NCBI GenBank assembly: GCA_029204225.1
Contig: CM055111.1
Span: 47,757,470-47,821,469 of the forward strand
Direction of reading: 5' to 3'
From: Diphasiastrum complanatum
Lineage: Eukaryota > Streptophyta > Lycopodiopsida > Lycopodiales > Lycopodiaceae
DNA length: 64,000 nt
Made by a program: the position numbers and the translations under genes. Below, one piece after another: positions 1 to 10,131 of the stretch. The notes beneath the pieces are model-generated. The model searched no databases. It was given only the letters and a program-made list of their open reading frames with translations, and was not told the origin of the DNA. Every line of letters starts with the position of its first letter. Within the stretch, counting starts at the first letter, position 1.

Positions 1-216
1 GGCTGTTCTAGTTGAGAGCAATTTTGTACTTGGAGACTTTATGTATGAATATATATTCGTTGAATTTAAATTTCTTTCATCAAATTTTAAGTGCTTAAAA
101 TGTAACTCAAATAATTTTTGCAAATTTTTTATTAACAATCATGAACGAATGATTTTGTTTACCAACTTCATAAGAAGTGGTGCAAAAGACTCCTAGGGTC
201 GGATGGAGTCCATTTT

Positions 217-258
217 TAGGACAGAATGGAGCCAATAAACTGGTTCCATTCTGTCCTA
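217..258. repeat. Perfect hairpin, 14-bp stem
   Basis: The arms at 217-230 and 245-258 are exact reverse complements (TAGGACAGAATGGA and its complement) around a 14-base loop. It sits in AT-rich DNA with no gene. It may be the remnant of a small foldback or MITE, but I see no terminal repeats or target duplication. Confidence 0.6.
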
Positions 259-318
259 GTTTTTTTTTTTTCATTTTTTACTCTCAGAATAATTCTCGGA
301 ACAGGGTGCCATTTTGAT

Positions 319-354
319 AGGGATATACCAAGGGATGGCCCTCGGTATATCCCT
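319..354. repeat. Near-perfect hairpin with partial echo downstream
   Basis: AGGGATATACC at 319-329 pairs with GGTATATCCCT at 344-354, and an inner AGGG/CCCT pair follows a single mismatch. A related broken inverted motif occurs at about 388-424 (GAGGAATATACTGAGGGCC, then ATATATCCCT). This suggests a small inverted-repeat element. No coding potential is seen here. Confidence 0.5.
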
Positions 355-459
355 CAATAGAGATAGGCCACCAACAGCCTTTTTAGAGGAATATACTGAG
401 GGCCATCGATATATCCCTTGATATCCCCGTGCTATAAACAACGCAGAAACGAGATGAAA

Positions 460-1800
460 AAATCTTGATTAACGAGGGATATATCCAGGATCTCGTTCCG
501 AGACATACTTCATGGTGTATGAAGAGCTTTATGATGTTTTTTCAAAAAAAAAAAATTCTTCATAAAAGCTTTGGTAATCCTCTAGAATCTTGTAGCAATT
601 CTCTTCTAGCACTTATACCAAGCAAATCAATGCATAGAATAGTGAAATTTTGATCAACCTTTGATCTATCCTTAATCTAATGACTCTTGCCACTGCCTAA
701 GATAAAGCCACACTCAAATAAAGTTTAGCAACCTCACTATCTAGAGATCCAATCAAAATTAGGGTTTTGACAAAATCACAAAAGATTGATTATTTCAAAA
801 TCTACATGCAAATGCCAAAAACTTGATATGCAATCTAATAGCCACCACTTAGGCTTTTCCAGTGATCCAAAAATTGGCCAAATCCAACATGAAATGTGTG
901 AAATTAGAGTTGATCAAGATTATAAATCTATATAGGGTTTTGATCTACAAAAGATCCAATCTACATATGCAAGAAACTTGATTTTGGTGTAGAATCCAAT
1001 CTAGCATGCTATAGCATTGATATCTTCTCCAAATCATTGATAGATGTGATTGCTTCCTTCATAACCTGAAACCATATGAAGAATTTCTAATCAATAAAGA
1101 TCCAAATCCATAAAATGATCATGGGTTAGAAAGACAACATATCACCAATCTTGCCAATGTAGAAAAATCAGCATCTACTTTAAGAATGAGATGCAAACTC
1201 CGATAGATCTTGACAAAAAATGAACCAAAACATAAAATAATGTTTTTGTCCATACACTTAATCTAAAAATAGCAATTAATGATCATTCTACACATAGAAT
1301 TGCAAGATATCACAAGTATAGTGCACCAATGGATAATAGAACCCAAGCAAACCATGTATAAGCATGAATGAGATAAGAGAGAGAGTGTGATCCCTCTTTC
1401 CACGAGTTACATCCTTTTATAACAGGTCCAAAACCTAAATTGCCACTTGGTTTCCCTCCATAATGAAAATCCTACTATTTTTGGGACTAGATTCAATTTA
1501 CCCGACATTCAAATTTGAATGTACTAAAAATCGGCTTCTACATTTCCTACACTTTCAAAAAGTGTTTATTCAAATACTTTTAGACTACTTTGAAAAGTCA
1601 AACTCTAAGTCTAACATGAAATTGGCCTCAAATGCCAAATAAACAAATGTAGCAAATATGACTAAACTAGTTGAATTTCTCACACAAATCAGTCTCCATT
1701 TGGGGTCCACTAATGCATCAAATTACATTGGGATCTAGTTCACTTGTGCTAGATCACCACTCAAGAGAGTTTCACAAAGGAAGGATGGCACTAGAGATCG
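460..1800 (-). mobile_element. Copia family A remnant: leader and LTR
   Basis: Read on the minus strand this is the LTR and untranslated leader of the same Ty1/copia family seen at 25514-26667 and 36280-36990. Shared stretches include the leader around 590-720 (TTCTCTTCTAGCACT), the LTR segment around 1320-1450 (GTGCACCAATGGATA, TTATAACAGGTCC, GGTTTCCCTCCATAA) and the block near 1640-1680. The tRNA primer site expected near 1065-1080 is not recognisable, so a deletion has probably removed it. No gag frame is open. Ends are approximate. Confidence 0.55.
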
Positions 1801-2089
1801 TGTTGGTCATGGGCATGTCCTCGTTGTTCTTGGGTTGACTGAGTCATTCTTCTTCATAGTAGTATCTCAGTTTAGGTGTGTTATCGAGTGCTTGGTTTGT
1901 CGCTTGTCGCTTGTCCGATAAGGGGGTCCTTAGGTTGTAGATTGTTGATGGCTCCACGAGCACCTAGGTTTCTTGTTCAGAGGTTTCATTATCTACTGAT
2001 TTCTTTTAACTATTTAAAAAACTAAGCAGTGATTAATACATATTTGTCATTTTTAAAAAAGCATCAAAATCTTCAAAGTTTCGAGTTTG

Positions 2090-3150
2090 GAAAAATCAAG
2101 TAACTTGAATTTGATACTTACATGTGAAACAACTCTATTTTGGTCCCTATCACTTGACATAGCCCATTGAATAATCATAATTAACCAGCATCACATGAGA
2201 TAGCTCAAACAACTTGATGTCTATCAATGTAAAAAGACTCATTTTGGCACTTCTCACCTGAGGCTCCTCATAGAGTGATCAACTTTGAGGGATTTCATCC
2301 AAATAGATTAAATTTGTTGCCTATCACTTGGGAATGCCAAAATTTGATGCCCAATGTGTAATTTTTTTTCTTATCACCCAACATGGCTCATCAAGTTATT
2401 AGACTCAACTAGTTTCAAATCTAGTATATTTTGTTACACCAGTTATTGTTGACGTTTGATCCCTATCACATCAGATAGCTCAAATTTGCTATCTACCATT
2501 AAAGATAGTTGTATTTTTGGCCTTTATCACTCGAGATTGTCTATTAAGTGATGAAACCAATAGAATAGTGACTTCAAGACATTGAAATACCTTGAATTTG
2601 GTACCTATCACTTAGAATAGCTCAAATTCGATGCCTAACATGTGATTTTGATGCAGTCACTCGACATGGCTGGTCAAGGGATTAGACTCAACTAGTTTCA
2701 AATCTACTATGAATGAGATCTAATGACTTAGAAGATCTAGTAGAAGAGTTAGCAAATGGTTGCTTTCGAGCCTTTGAGAAAAGCCTCATTTGCTTAACTA
2801 AACCACTATCCATTAGTTGCCCAACACCAAGCGAGCTCCTAGTAAGATTAGAAACATAGAGTACATTTTCTATATCCAATCTTTTAGAGGATACAAGACT
2901 TAAAGAGATTGTTCCCACTCAATCTATTCTACATTCTTGATCACTTGCTGTTAGAATAAACTTTTTACAACCTAAAAAGGATACAAGAGTTGAGAAGAAT
3001 TCCTTTTGGAATGTCATGTGGGAACTAGCTCCACTCTCAATCCACTATGTGTCATTGGAGTAGCTCCACCCGACATGGCTCATCAAGTGATCAGACTCAA
3101 CTAATCCCAAGTCTAGTATAGTAAGATAGCTCAACCTTGACCCATTGTCA
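2090..3150. repeat. Degenerate satellite around a copia fragment
   Basis: Loose units of about 50-60 bases recur, built on phrases such as CCTATCACTTGA, ATAGCTCAAA and AGACTCAACTAGT. A longer phrase (ACATGGCTCATCAAG followed by AGACTCAACTA) occurs near 2380, 2665 and 3075. The last two occurrences flank the copia pol fragment at 2688-3050, so that fragment appears to lie inside the repeat. Units are diverged and no exact period was determined. Confidence 0.45.
2688..3050 (-). pseudogene. Copia protease / pre-integrase fragment
   Basis: The minus strand reads as a degenerate Ty1/copia polyprotein. Near 3044 a protease motif W-I-E-S-G-A-S-S-H-M is visible, where copia normally has D-S-G, so the catalytic Asp is changed to Glu. 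Further on come VLYVSNLTRSSLGVGQLMDSG, typical of the region after the protease, and a truncated stretch ending KSLDLIHS, the usual start of the integrase core. The GAG-pre-integrase zinc region between them is deleted. It is a dead fragment, probably family A. Confidence 0.7.
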
Positions 3151-3234
3151 ACGAAATTGACTGCATTTCATACGTTTATTGTTTACCAATAATTTTTTGT
3201 TTTTTTTTCTAATCATCAATTTGTGTTGATGTAG

Positions 3235-3605
3235 GTTGAAGATTATGGGCATAAGTATACAAATGTCGAGTACAATATTGGATATTGCCAAGGCTATAGT
3301 GCCTTGGTTGATCATCTCGCGGCACAAGGCGTACATCCAAGGGTAAATTTTTGCTATATAATTTGTATTTCTCTTATTTTTTATACACAATTTGTATTTC
3401 ATTTCAATTTTATGACAAGTGTTTGGCTAATAATTATTAATCTGTTTTGTGAATGTGTATGTAGCAGGCATCCGCTTCCTTTGTGAAAAAAAGTATGGGA
3501 GGAAACCAAGGAGAAGAAGGGAATGAAGATGAAGGGGACAAATTCGAAGACGAAGGACAAGATTCGGCTATGGACAATAATGAGGGAGAAGATAGCGAAG
3601 ACTAA
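3235..3605 (+). CDS. Two-exon gene fragment with acidic C-terminus
   Basis: Two exons join in frame. Exon one (3235-3342, 36 codons) follows a pyrimidine tract and a TGATGTAG acceptor, and encodes a tyrosine-rich segment (VEDYGHKYTNVEYNIGYCQ) ending QGVHPR. The intron 3343-3467 begins GTAAAT and ends TAGCAG, a tandem NAGNAG acceptor. Exon two (3468-3605) encodes about 45 residues, mostly Glu, Asp and Gly, ending at TAA. Upstream exons are missing: copia-satellite debris adjoins within 100 bp. I do not recognise the family. It could be the end of a transposon gene or a relocated host gene tail. Confidence 0.45.
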
Positions 3606-4185
3606 GAAACCTACTATTACTTCTTAGATTTGATGTATTTCTAGTATTTGCAAATGTAGAAAAAAAAGGGTATTAGTATCAATGCTCTTTTCATGAATTA
3701 GATGCGAATATGTACGCTTTTTTCAATTATGAATATAAACTTTTGTATTTGATCATCTCTATCTCATTATGTATGGAATGATTGTTTATTGTTTATGTTT
3801 TTCTATTTCATCTTGTATAAATTTGTTGTAAATATATACAAACAATAAAAAAACAAACAAAAACATCAATTTAAGATGATAAAAACATACCTCATCTATT
3901 GTTTGAATGATCTTTAATTCCTTCTAAGATGCATCTCTTTTTTTCTCTATAAAAGCAAACAATGAAAACCAAATCATTGTTAGATTAGAAATCAAATAAT
4001 CATTGTTAGATTACAAATCAATCAACAAGATGATAATTGTTAGAATACAAATCAAAGAATCATTGTTAAATTAAAAATCAGTAATCATTGTTACATCAAT
4101 CTCACCATGTTGAAGATACTATGAAAATGCACTTTATGACTCAAATGTAATCTACCAAAATTTGCAATGCATAATATACCTCATG

Positions 4186-4221
4186 AATAAACAATGAAAA
4201 ACTAAGAAACAAAACTATCTC

Positions 4222-4303
<82 letters not shown>

Positions 4304-4476
4304 CTTTTCTTCAAAATTTAGAATGCCTAACATACCTTATGCATTTGGTTGGATTGTCTCATTTCCTTCAAAATTGCATAACTTTTTTCTACAAAAGCCA
4401 ACAATGAACAATCATTCGCTAACCAACCAATAAACAAATCAATAAACAATGACAAACTAACAAACAAAACTATCTC

Positions 4477-4554
<78 letters not shown>

Positions 4555-4570
4555 AGCTTTTCTTTCAAAA
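4186..4570. repeat. Duplicated segment carrying two CT microsatellites
   Basis: Two imperfect copies share an AACAATGA(A/C)AAACTAA start, the phrase AAAACTATCTCACCTCTC, a pure CT tract (4224-4300 and 4479-4551) and an AAGCTTTTCTT end. A segment of about 130 bp was evidently duplicated about 255 bp apart, and each copy expanded its CT run to about 75 bases. No gene is present. Confidence 0.75.
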
Positions 4571-4641
4571 GCTTCTCTTCACAAAATCTATTTGCAAATG
4601 CAGTCGAGGCCCCCACCTTTTCCATATCGCGGGTTTTTCTT

Positions 4642-5060
4642 GTGGCACTGCCACGCGTGGCAGTGCCACGCCCAAATTCTTTTTTTTCCAGAAAACTTGC
4701 CACGGCATGGCAAGTTTTTGCTTGCTGGAAAAACTTGCAACTTCAAAATTCTTTTTAAGAATTTTGCCACGCATGGCAAAATTCAGCATTCTGGAAAAAA
4801 AATGCCATGCGTGGCAGTAACACGCGTGGCAAATTTTCAGAATTTCAAGCGTGGCAGTGCCACGCGAATTTAAAATTTGAATAGCTCTAAGCCCCCCCCC
4901 CCCCCCCCCCCCCCCAACAAAAGAATCTGTTCAGAAGAAGAGCCGGTGATGGAAAACTTTGATTGCGTGGCAATGCCACGCGTTCATTGCCACGCAGTTT
5001 GCCACGGACATTGCCACGCGAGGGACGTTGGATCAAATTTGGTCCCCGTCTTATGTGTGT
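4642..5060. repeat. Array of TGCCACGC/GCGTGGCA palindromes
   Basis: At least six inverted repeats with the same arm occur in about 420 bases. A perfect 28-bp palindrome spans 4642-4669, centred on CACGCGTG. Hairpins with longer arms lie at about 4693-4719 (AAAACTTGCCA arms) and 4759-4784 (GAATTTTGCCA arms), and odd-centred copies lie near 4850-4867 and 4964-4983. Arms are GC-rich although the surroundings are AT-rich. Open frames across it are by-products of the repeat and look non-coding. Confidence 0.7.
4892..4915. repeat. Poly-C tract, 24 C
   Basis: An uninterrupted run of 24 C lies inside the palindrome array, giving G-tract potential on the minus strand. Its exact length may be uncertain because homopolymers are error-prone in sequencing. 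Confidence 0.7.
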
Positions 5061-5229
5061 GGCAATGGGCATGGCAATGGGCCTATATTTGTAGTTGTAA
5101 TCCTGAGAAAAGGATAAGTACAAAGGTGAGACACCTGCATCATCCTCGAGCTATACTTTGGAGGATGAAGGACTTCAGTCCGTAAGGACTGAGGAAGGAG
5201 AGAGATTTGTCACATTAAGTATATCTGCA

Positions 5230-5945
5230 TACAGTAATAAAGTAGAATATGTAGATAGAGGAGATTGTGGAGTTCCAAAGATTAGTGCTATTATAGGAGA
5301 TCATACTATGATAGAATACTAATAGACTCAGGATCCAGTATCAACTTAATAATTGAAACAATGGTTAAGGACCTAGGACTAGAAAAACAGATACAACCTA
5401 TTACTTACCATGAAATCCATTTAGCAGAGGCATCCAAATGCATACCAGTAGGAGAGCTAAAGGGTATTAGTGTAGTTATAGAGACATAGACATTCGTTAT
5501 GAATTTCTTTGGCATAAACCCAGTAGATACACCACCATATTCAATATTATTTGGAAGATCGTGGCTATATCAAGGATATGCTATTATAAACTGGTCTACT
5601 AAACAAATATTTTTTCCAAGCATTCTCACAACTAGTCCAATAGGGGGTCACCTTCTGAGATGGGGTGAGGAGTTAGCCAGACCTACTGAATCCTGTATCA
5701 ATTTCATAGGATGTTATGAGATCGACAAGGAAGAGAAAATTCCAACAACATCCGAGTCGAGAGAAGTTCTGGGTGGAACCGGAGCAAGCCTGACCAAAGG
5801 GATGGTAGATAAGACAGATTATGTAGAAATAGAAATTAATAAAGGTGAAATTTATATAAACACCAATCGGACTAGGAATGTGAAGAGTATATATTACTTT
5901 TTCAGAAATATCAAAACGTATTTCCTTGGTCAATGGACGATTTAA
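5230..5945 (+). pseudogene. Gypsy aspartic protease fragment
   Basis: The plus strand encodes a degraded Ty3/gypsy protease region. Near 5325-5345 the frame reads I-D-S-G-S-S-I-N-L-I, the D-S-G active-site motif, just after two stops. From 5499 an open stretch includes YSILFGRSWLYQG, the conserved I-L-(G)-R-x-W-L region late in retroviral-type proteases, followed by a low-similarity linker. Several stops and shifts separate the pieces. It precedes the integrase at 6186 in the same direction, with reverse transcriptase and RNase H missing between them. Confidence 0.6.
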
Positions 5946-6149
5946 TAGGAATATCAGTTAAATGGGGAGAACATAGAATAGATCTCAGGGAGCAATACCT
6001 GTTAGGCAGCGCCAATATAGACTAAATCCGAAGTATTCCTTGTTAGTTTGAAAAAACCTCAAAAAATAAAACTTATTATGAAATCCTTGCGATATCATCT
6101 TATTGCATGACAATTATATAAGTTAGGTATTTATGGTATTACACGACAT

Positions 6150-6804
6150 TGTCCTCACGAATTTGAAGTCTGACAGATTATTGCCTTGACACATGAAGGT
6201 ATCGGAGGTGGATATTTTTCCTCCGATGCTACTGCTAGGACAATTCTTTTGCCAAGTTTTTGGTGGCCAACCCTTTTCAAAGACACCCATGCTTATGTAA
6301 AAGTTTGCGACATTTGTCAACGTGCAAAGAATATAAAAAAGGCCGACCACAATCTCCGTACTCCAATACTTGAAAGCGAAGCATTTCACAAATGGAGTAT
6401 CGATTTCGTTGGCCCTATTAGTTCGGCAACATGTGGCACACAATCCCGATACATCTGGATTGCCACTAATTATGCGACAAAATGGATAGAGGCTAGAGCA
6501 ACATGCAAAGCAGATACAAAATCTATAACACGTTTCCTCTCTGAAAATATTATCACTCAATTTGGTTGTCCAATAGAGCTTGTTAGTGATCAAGGTTCTC
6601 ACTTCCTTAATGAAGTAATCAACAGTTTACTGACTCATTACTTCGTTAGCACCCCGTACTATCCTAGATGCAATGGACTAGCTGAATCTATGAATAAAAC
6701 AATTTGTAAAGCCTTAACCAAGATAATAGAAATAAGTCGATCAGATTGGAAAACGAAATTATTTTCTGCTATCTGGGTGTATCGAACAACGTCAAAGCGA
6801 GCCA
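6150..6804 (+). pseudogene. Gypsy integrase, interrupted at C-terminus
   Basis: This Ty3/gypsy integrase has a zinc-binding start (HEGIGG, then C-D-I-C-Q-R) and a DDE core: Asp in SIDFVGP, Asp in LVSDQGSHF and Glu in GLAESMNK. The frame is open from 6186 to 6881. From 6804 the protein changes abruptly because a foreign inverted-repeat arm begins, so the GPY/F-like C-terminal domain is lost here and reappears after the second copy. It belongs to the same lineage as the minus-strand integrase at 48910-49990 (VCQRAK, FVGPISS and YATKWIEA are shared). Confidence 0.8.
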
Positions 6805-7109
6805 CTATTCTATGGGCCATTTCTAAGGCCTCAAATTTTGCTCTAGCCACATTTTGGGCGGGCTGGGACCCCTACCTATAGGAAACTGTGTGCTGATTTT
6901 ACCATTAATAGTCGAGTTTTACATGCCGATTTTTATAGAAAATTGTGAAAATTGCTTTAAAAATAGTCCGTTTTTTCTTCGAAAATATCGGCTAACATGA
7001 GTCGATTGCTAAGTAAAGGTCTCAAAGTGGAGAAAACTTGGGTAAGAATATACATAAACAAAAATGTTTATTTGAATCATTATATACAAGAGAATGGATC
7101 AGAGAGAAA
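6804..7109. repeat. Left arm of a 306-bp inverted repeat
   Basis: This segment is nearly identical to the reverse complement of 8047-8353, with only a few differences such as GCTTTAAAA versus GCTCTAAAA. It combines the end of the LTR-like repeat that starts at 8159 with about 110 bp of the DNA outside it. It breaks the first integrase copy. No target duplication was recognised at its edges. Confidence 0.8.
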
Positions 7110-7990
7110 TGCCACTAATTATGCGACAAAATGGATAGAGGCTAGAGCAACACGCAAAGCAGATACAAAATCTATAACACGTTTCCTCTCTGAAAATATT
7201 ATCACTCAATTTGGCTGTCCAATAGAGCTTGTTAGTGATCAAGGTTCTCACTTCCTTAATGAAGTAATCAACAGTTTACTGACTCATTACTTCGTTAGCA
7301 CCCCGTACTATCCTAGATGCAATGGACTAGCTGAATCTATGAATTAAACAATTTGTAAAGTCTTAACCAAGATAATAGAAACAAGTCGATCAAACTGGAA
7401 AACAAAATTATTTTCTGCTATCTGGGTGTATCGAACAACGTCAAAGCGAGCCACAACTTGGAAAACACCATTTGAGCTGGTATATGGCGAAGAGGCTTTT
7501 ATGCCAGTAGAGTTTTTAATTTCTTCTCTATGCATTACTTTAGCTTATGCCACTGACTTGTGTGACGATAGTGCTTATCAACACCAAGTTTAGAATCGAC
7601 TCTTTACATTGACGAAACTGTGTGAAACATGACTCATATTTTATCGAAACATGACTCATATTTTATCATGCACAGTTAGTTCATAAATGACGGCAAAAGG
7701 CTTGGCATGATCATCATGTCAAGACTAAGGATATTCATGATGGTGATAAAGTTTTACTTTATACATCTTCCAAGGTCCATCCAGAAGGATATTCATGATG
7801 GTGATAAAGTTTTACTTTATACATCTTCCAAGGTCCATCCAGGGAAATTAAAATTCCATAGCCAAGGTCCTTACGTTGTCAAGAATTTTTTTACAAATGG
7901 TGTCGTGCAATTAGAGACATTAGAAGGCATACCCCGTGACACATTAATCAATGGTAGCCGACTACAGTGATACTATGAGGATACCTCTAC
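7110..7990 (+). pseudogene. Second gypsy integrase copy and C-terminal domain
   Basis: Bases 7110-7454 repeat 6462-6805 almost exactly, from the NYATKWIEA segment through both late catalytic motifs. A TAA now stands where the second copy leaves the AESMN motif. Beyond the break point of copy one it continues through the missing part (ELVYGEEAFMPVEF), a degraded helical linker and a C-terminal GPY/F-like segment near 7850-7970 (SQGPYVVKNF, then NGSRLQ). A 58-bp tandem duplication at 7727-7842 shifts the frame. Not functional. Confidence 0.75.
7727..7842. repeat. 58-bp tandem duplication
   Basis: Two adjacent, apparently identical 58-base copies (7727-7784 and 7785-7842) start AAGGATATTCATGATGG and end GGTCCATCCAG. 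The unit is not a multiple of three, so it changes the frame of the integrase tail. Confidence 0.85.
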
Positions 7991-8046
7991 AGTAGATCCT
8001 ACCTGTCTAAGAAGTATTTCAGGGGTATTGTTTTTCTCTTTCAATT

Positions 8047-8353
8047 TTTCTCTCTGATCCATTCTCTTGTATATAATGATTCAAATAAACATTTTTGTTT
8101 ATGTATATTCTTACCCAAGTTTTCTCCACTTTGAGACCTTTACTTAGCAATCGACTCATGTTAGCCGATATTTTCGAACGAAAAATCGGACTATTTTTAG
8201 AGCAATTTTCACAATTTTCTATAAAAATCGGCATGTAAAACTCGACTATTAATGGTAAAATCAGCACACAGTTTCCTATAGGTAGGGGTCCCAGCCCGCC
8301 CAAAATGTGGCTAGAGCAAATTTTGAGGCCTTAGAAATGGCCCATAGAATAGT
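8047..8353. repeat. Right arm of the 306-bp inverted repeat
   Basis: Reverse complement of 6804-7109. Its outer part (8159-8353) is the start of the long LTR-like repeat, and its inner part (8047-8158) is the adjoining sequence. The arm at 6804 therefore looks copied from this locus rather than the reverse. Confidence 0.8.
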
Positions 8354-9899
8354 TTACGGCCTTAGAATTGGCCCAATTATACTACCTGACACTGCCAAGT
8401 AAATTTTCAATGTACTCCGTTACTTTTATTAATGCAAAAATTGCCTACTGTGTTTTTCAGGGAACCAATTGCCTTGAAGAAACCCCAAGTCATGAGTGCT
8501 CGCCAGTAACGACACACGGGAAAAACCGGCAAAATCAACTCGCAACCAATGATCGAAAATTATGGGACAAGGTCAAGGAAACTTCAACAAAAATATAGGC
8601 AAGTTCTAGCGCAAGTTGAAGCAGCACACTGATAGGAAAATCACCTCGACAGCTTAAGCCATGGGCCACAGACACACAAAGGGAAAAATGCAAAGGGAGG
8701 CCAAAAGTGCATAAGAAAAAATATCCTACCTAAAAGTGGTAGGGGTTGACCACAAGTAGCAAAGAGGACTACTCAATTAAGAAATACAAGCAAGTAAAGT
8801 ACTCGCCATTTACACTACCAACAAGTGCAAAAGAGGAAATTGGCTCACACAAGTGGTACCCCAGTACCAGTGACCCAAAACATCTCTCAAAACAAAGGGG
8901 GTACCACTTCAAGTCCAATCCCAAGTTAAAGAGCCATGTACAAAATGGGACTCATGTCATGAAGGCCTAAGGATGAAAGTATGACATTTTGAAGGGGAAG
9001 GTGTGAGAGATGCCTATAAGAGGAGGGCCTTTTTTTTTTTTTTGGCATAAACGTTGAAGGATAGAGGAGTTAAGAAACTAGTTGATGATAGAGAGTGGTT
9101 GATGTTGGTTCATGTGAATTCAAGGAGAGTTGCAAGAGAGTGACAAATAGTGTTGTTGGGGTTGGGAGAGAATTCTTTTAGACGTGAAGCAAAGATGAGA
9201 ACTTTTTGTGGAATGAGTGGGGGATTGAGGCCAAGCTCGTTGAATGTTACGTGAGAGGAGGTGTGTGTAAAAGAAGAAATACGGAGGTACCATCTCCCAT
9301 CCCGCATAAGATCAAGCTGTGATCCAAATGGCTTGTAGAACGAGTCAGAGACAGGCAATCGGAAGACAACTACCGTATTAGAGATGGATCAGAAACCAAT
9401 GGAAATCCTTCATGAATCGGTGTATTGTTTCAACCGTCATTCGTCGCTAAGGATTTGGGGGTCGGAAAGAGTGCGGTTTGATCACTATTAGCTATCCACT
9501 CTGTGTGGGATGCAATCTATAGCTCAAGCGTGGTCCCTCAACCTACTATATGTGATCCGTCGGACCGGAAACTATGGTGCACGCTGCCTCCTCTCTGATG
9601 AAGTCGCTGCAGATCCAAGAGAGAGCTACGCAATGGGTATTTGAAGTATGACAATCCTGCTACTCCTGGCACTGACTGTTTGAGTGACCCAGAGGATACA
9701 CATACCCATATGAATAACGTTTAGCTCTCTGTCTGAGTGACATATATAAAGTATCAAGGCGATTGAGTGTCGTGTGATCTCCACTCAGGTGTACCTAGCT
9801 ACTGTCATCTTCATACCAGAACTGCAACGTCCACCGAGCCCATCATGTTCACAATCAGCGTTGATCTCGTTGAACCTCTGCTAGCTCGCTGGGGTGCTG

Positions 9900-9942
<43 letters not shown>

Positions 9943-10084
9943 TGAATCCATGCTTATTGTCTAAACCTTGTCTGGAACCTGCTGTATCCTTGACAAAGTC
10001 CAATGAGTCTCTGTGGGGATTTCGCTAATTCACTAGAGCTCTATCAAGCTTGGGTCGCCGGTTGAAACTCTTCTGGAATCCGCA
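8159..10084 (-). repeat. Long terminal repeat-like copy 1
   Basis: A direct repeat of 14187-16016, starting TGTTAGCCGATATTTTC and ending ATCCGCA, so TG...CA bounded. Copies agree closely throughout. Copy 1 has about 100 bp near 8176-8270 that copy 2 lacks, and a GA run at 9902-9939 absent from copy 2. Small open frames inside (for example near 9110-9358) have no recognisable product. Strand is uncertain: a possible primer site beside copy 2 points to minus, while TATA-like motifs (CCTATAAGAG at about 9017, ATATATAAAG at about 9743) read plus. Confidence 0.65.
9902..9939. repeat. GA microsatellite
   Basis: Pure (AG)n of 38 bases inside LTR-like copy 1. Copy 2 has a unique-sequence joint (GCCAGGCTTACTG) at the same place, so the expansion arose after the copies separated. 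Confidence 0.9.
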
Positions 10085-10131
10085 GACTCCTTGCTAAAGC
10101 TCCCTGAGCTCGGAACCTGCTAGCTCGACGC

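Noticed and set aside
4470-4703. Open frames with Arg-Glu repeats across CT tracts
   Set aside because: They are produced by a pure dinucleotide run and have no independent coding support.
4592-5185. ORFs in the palindrome array
   Set aside because: Both strands are open because the repeat is self-complementary; no domain.
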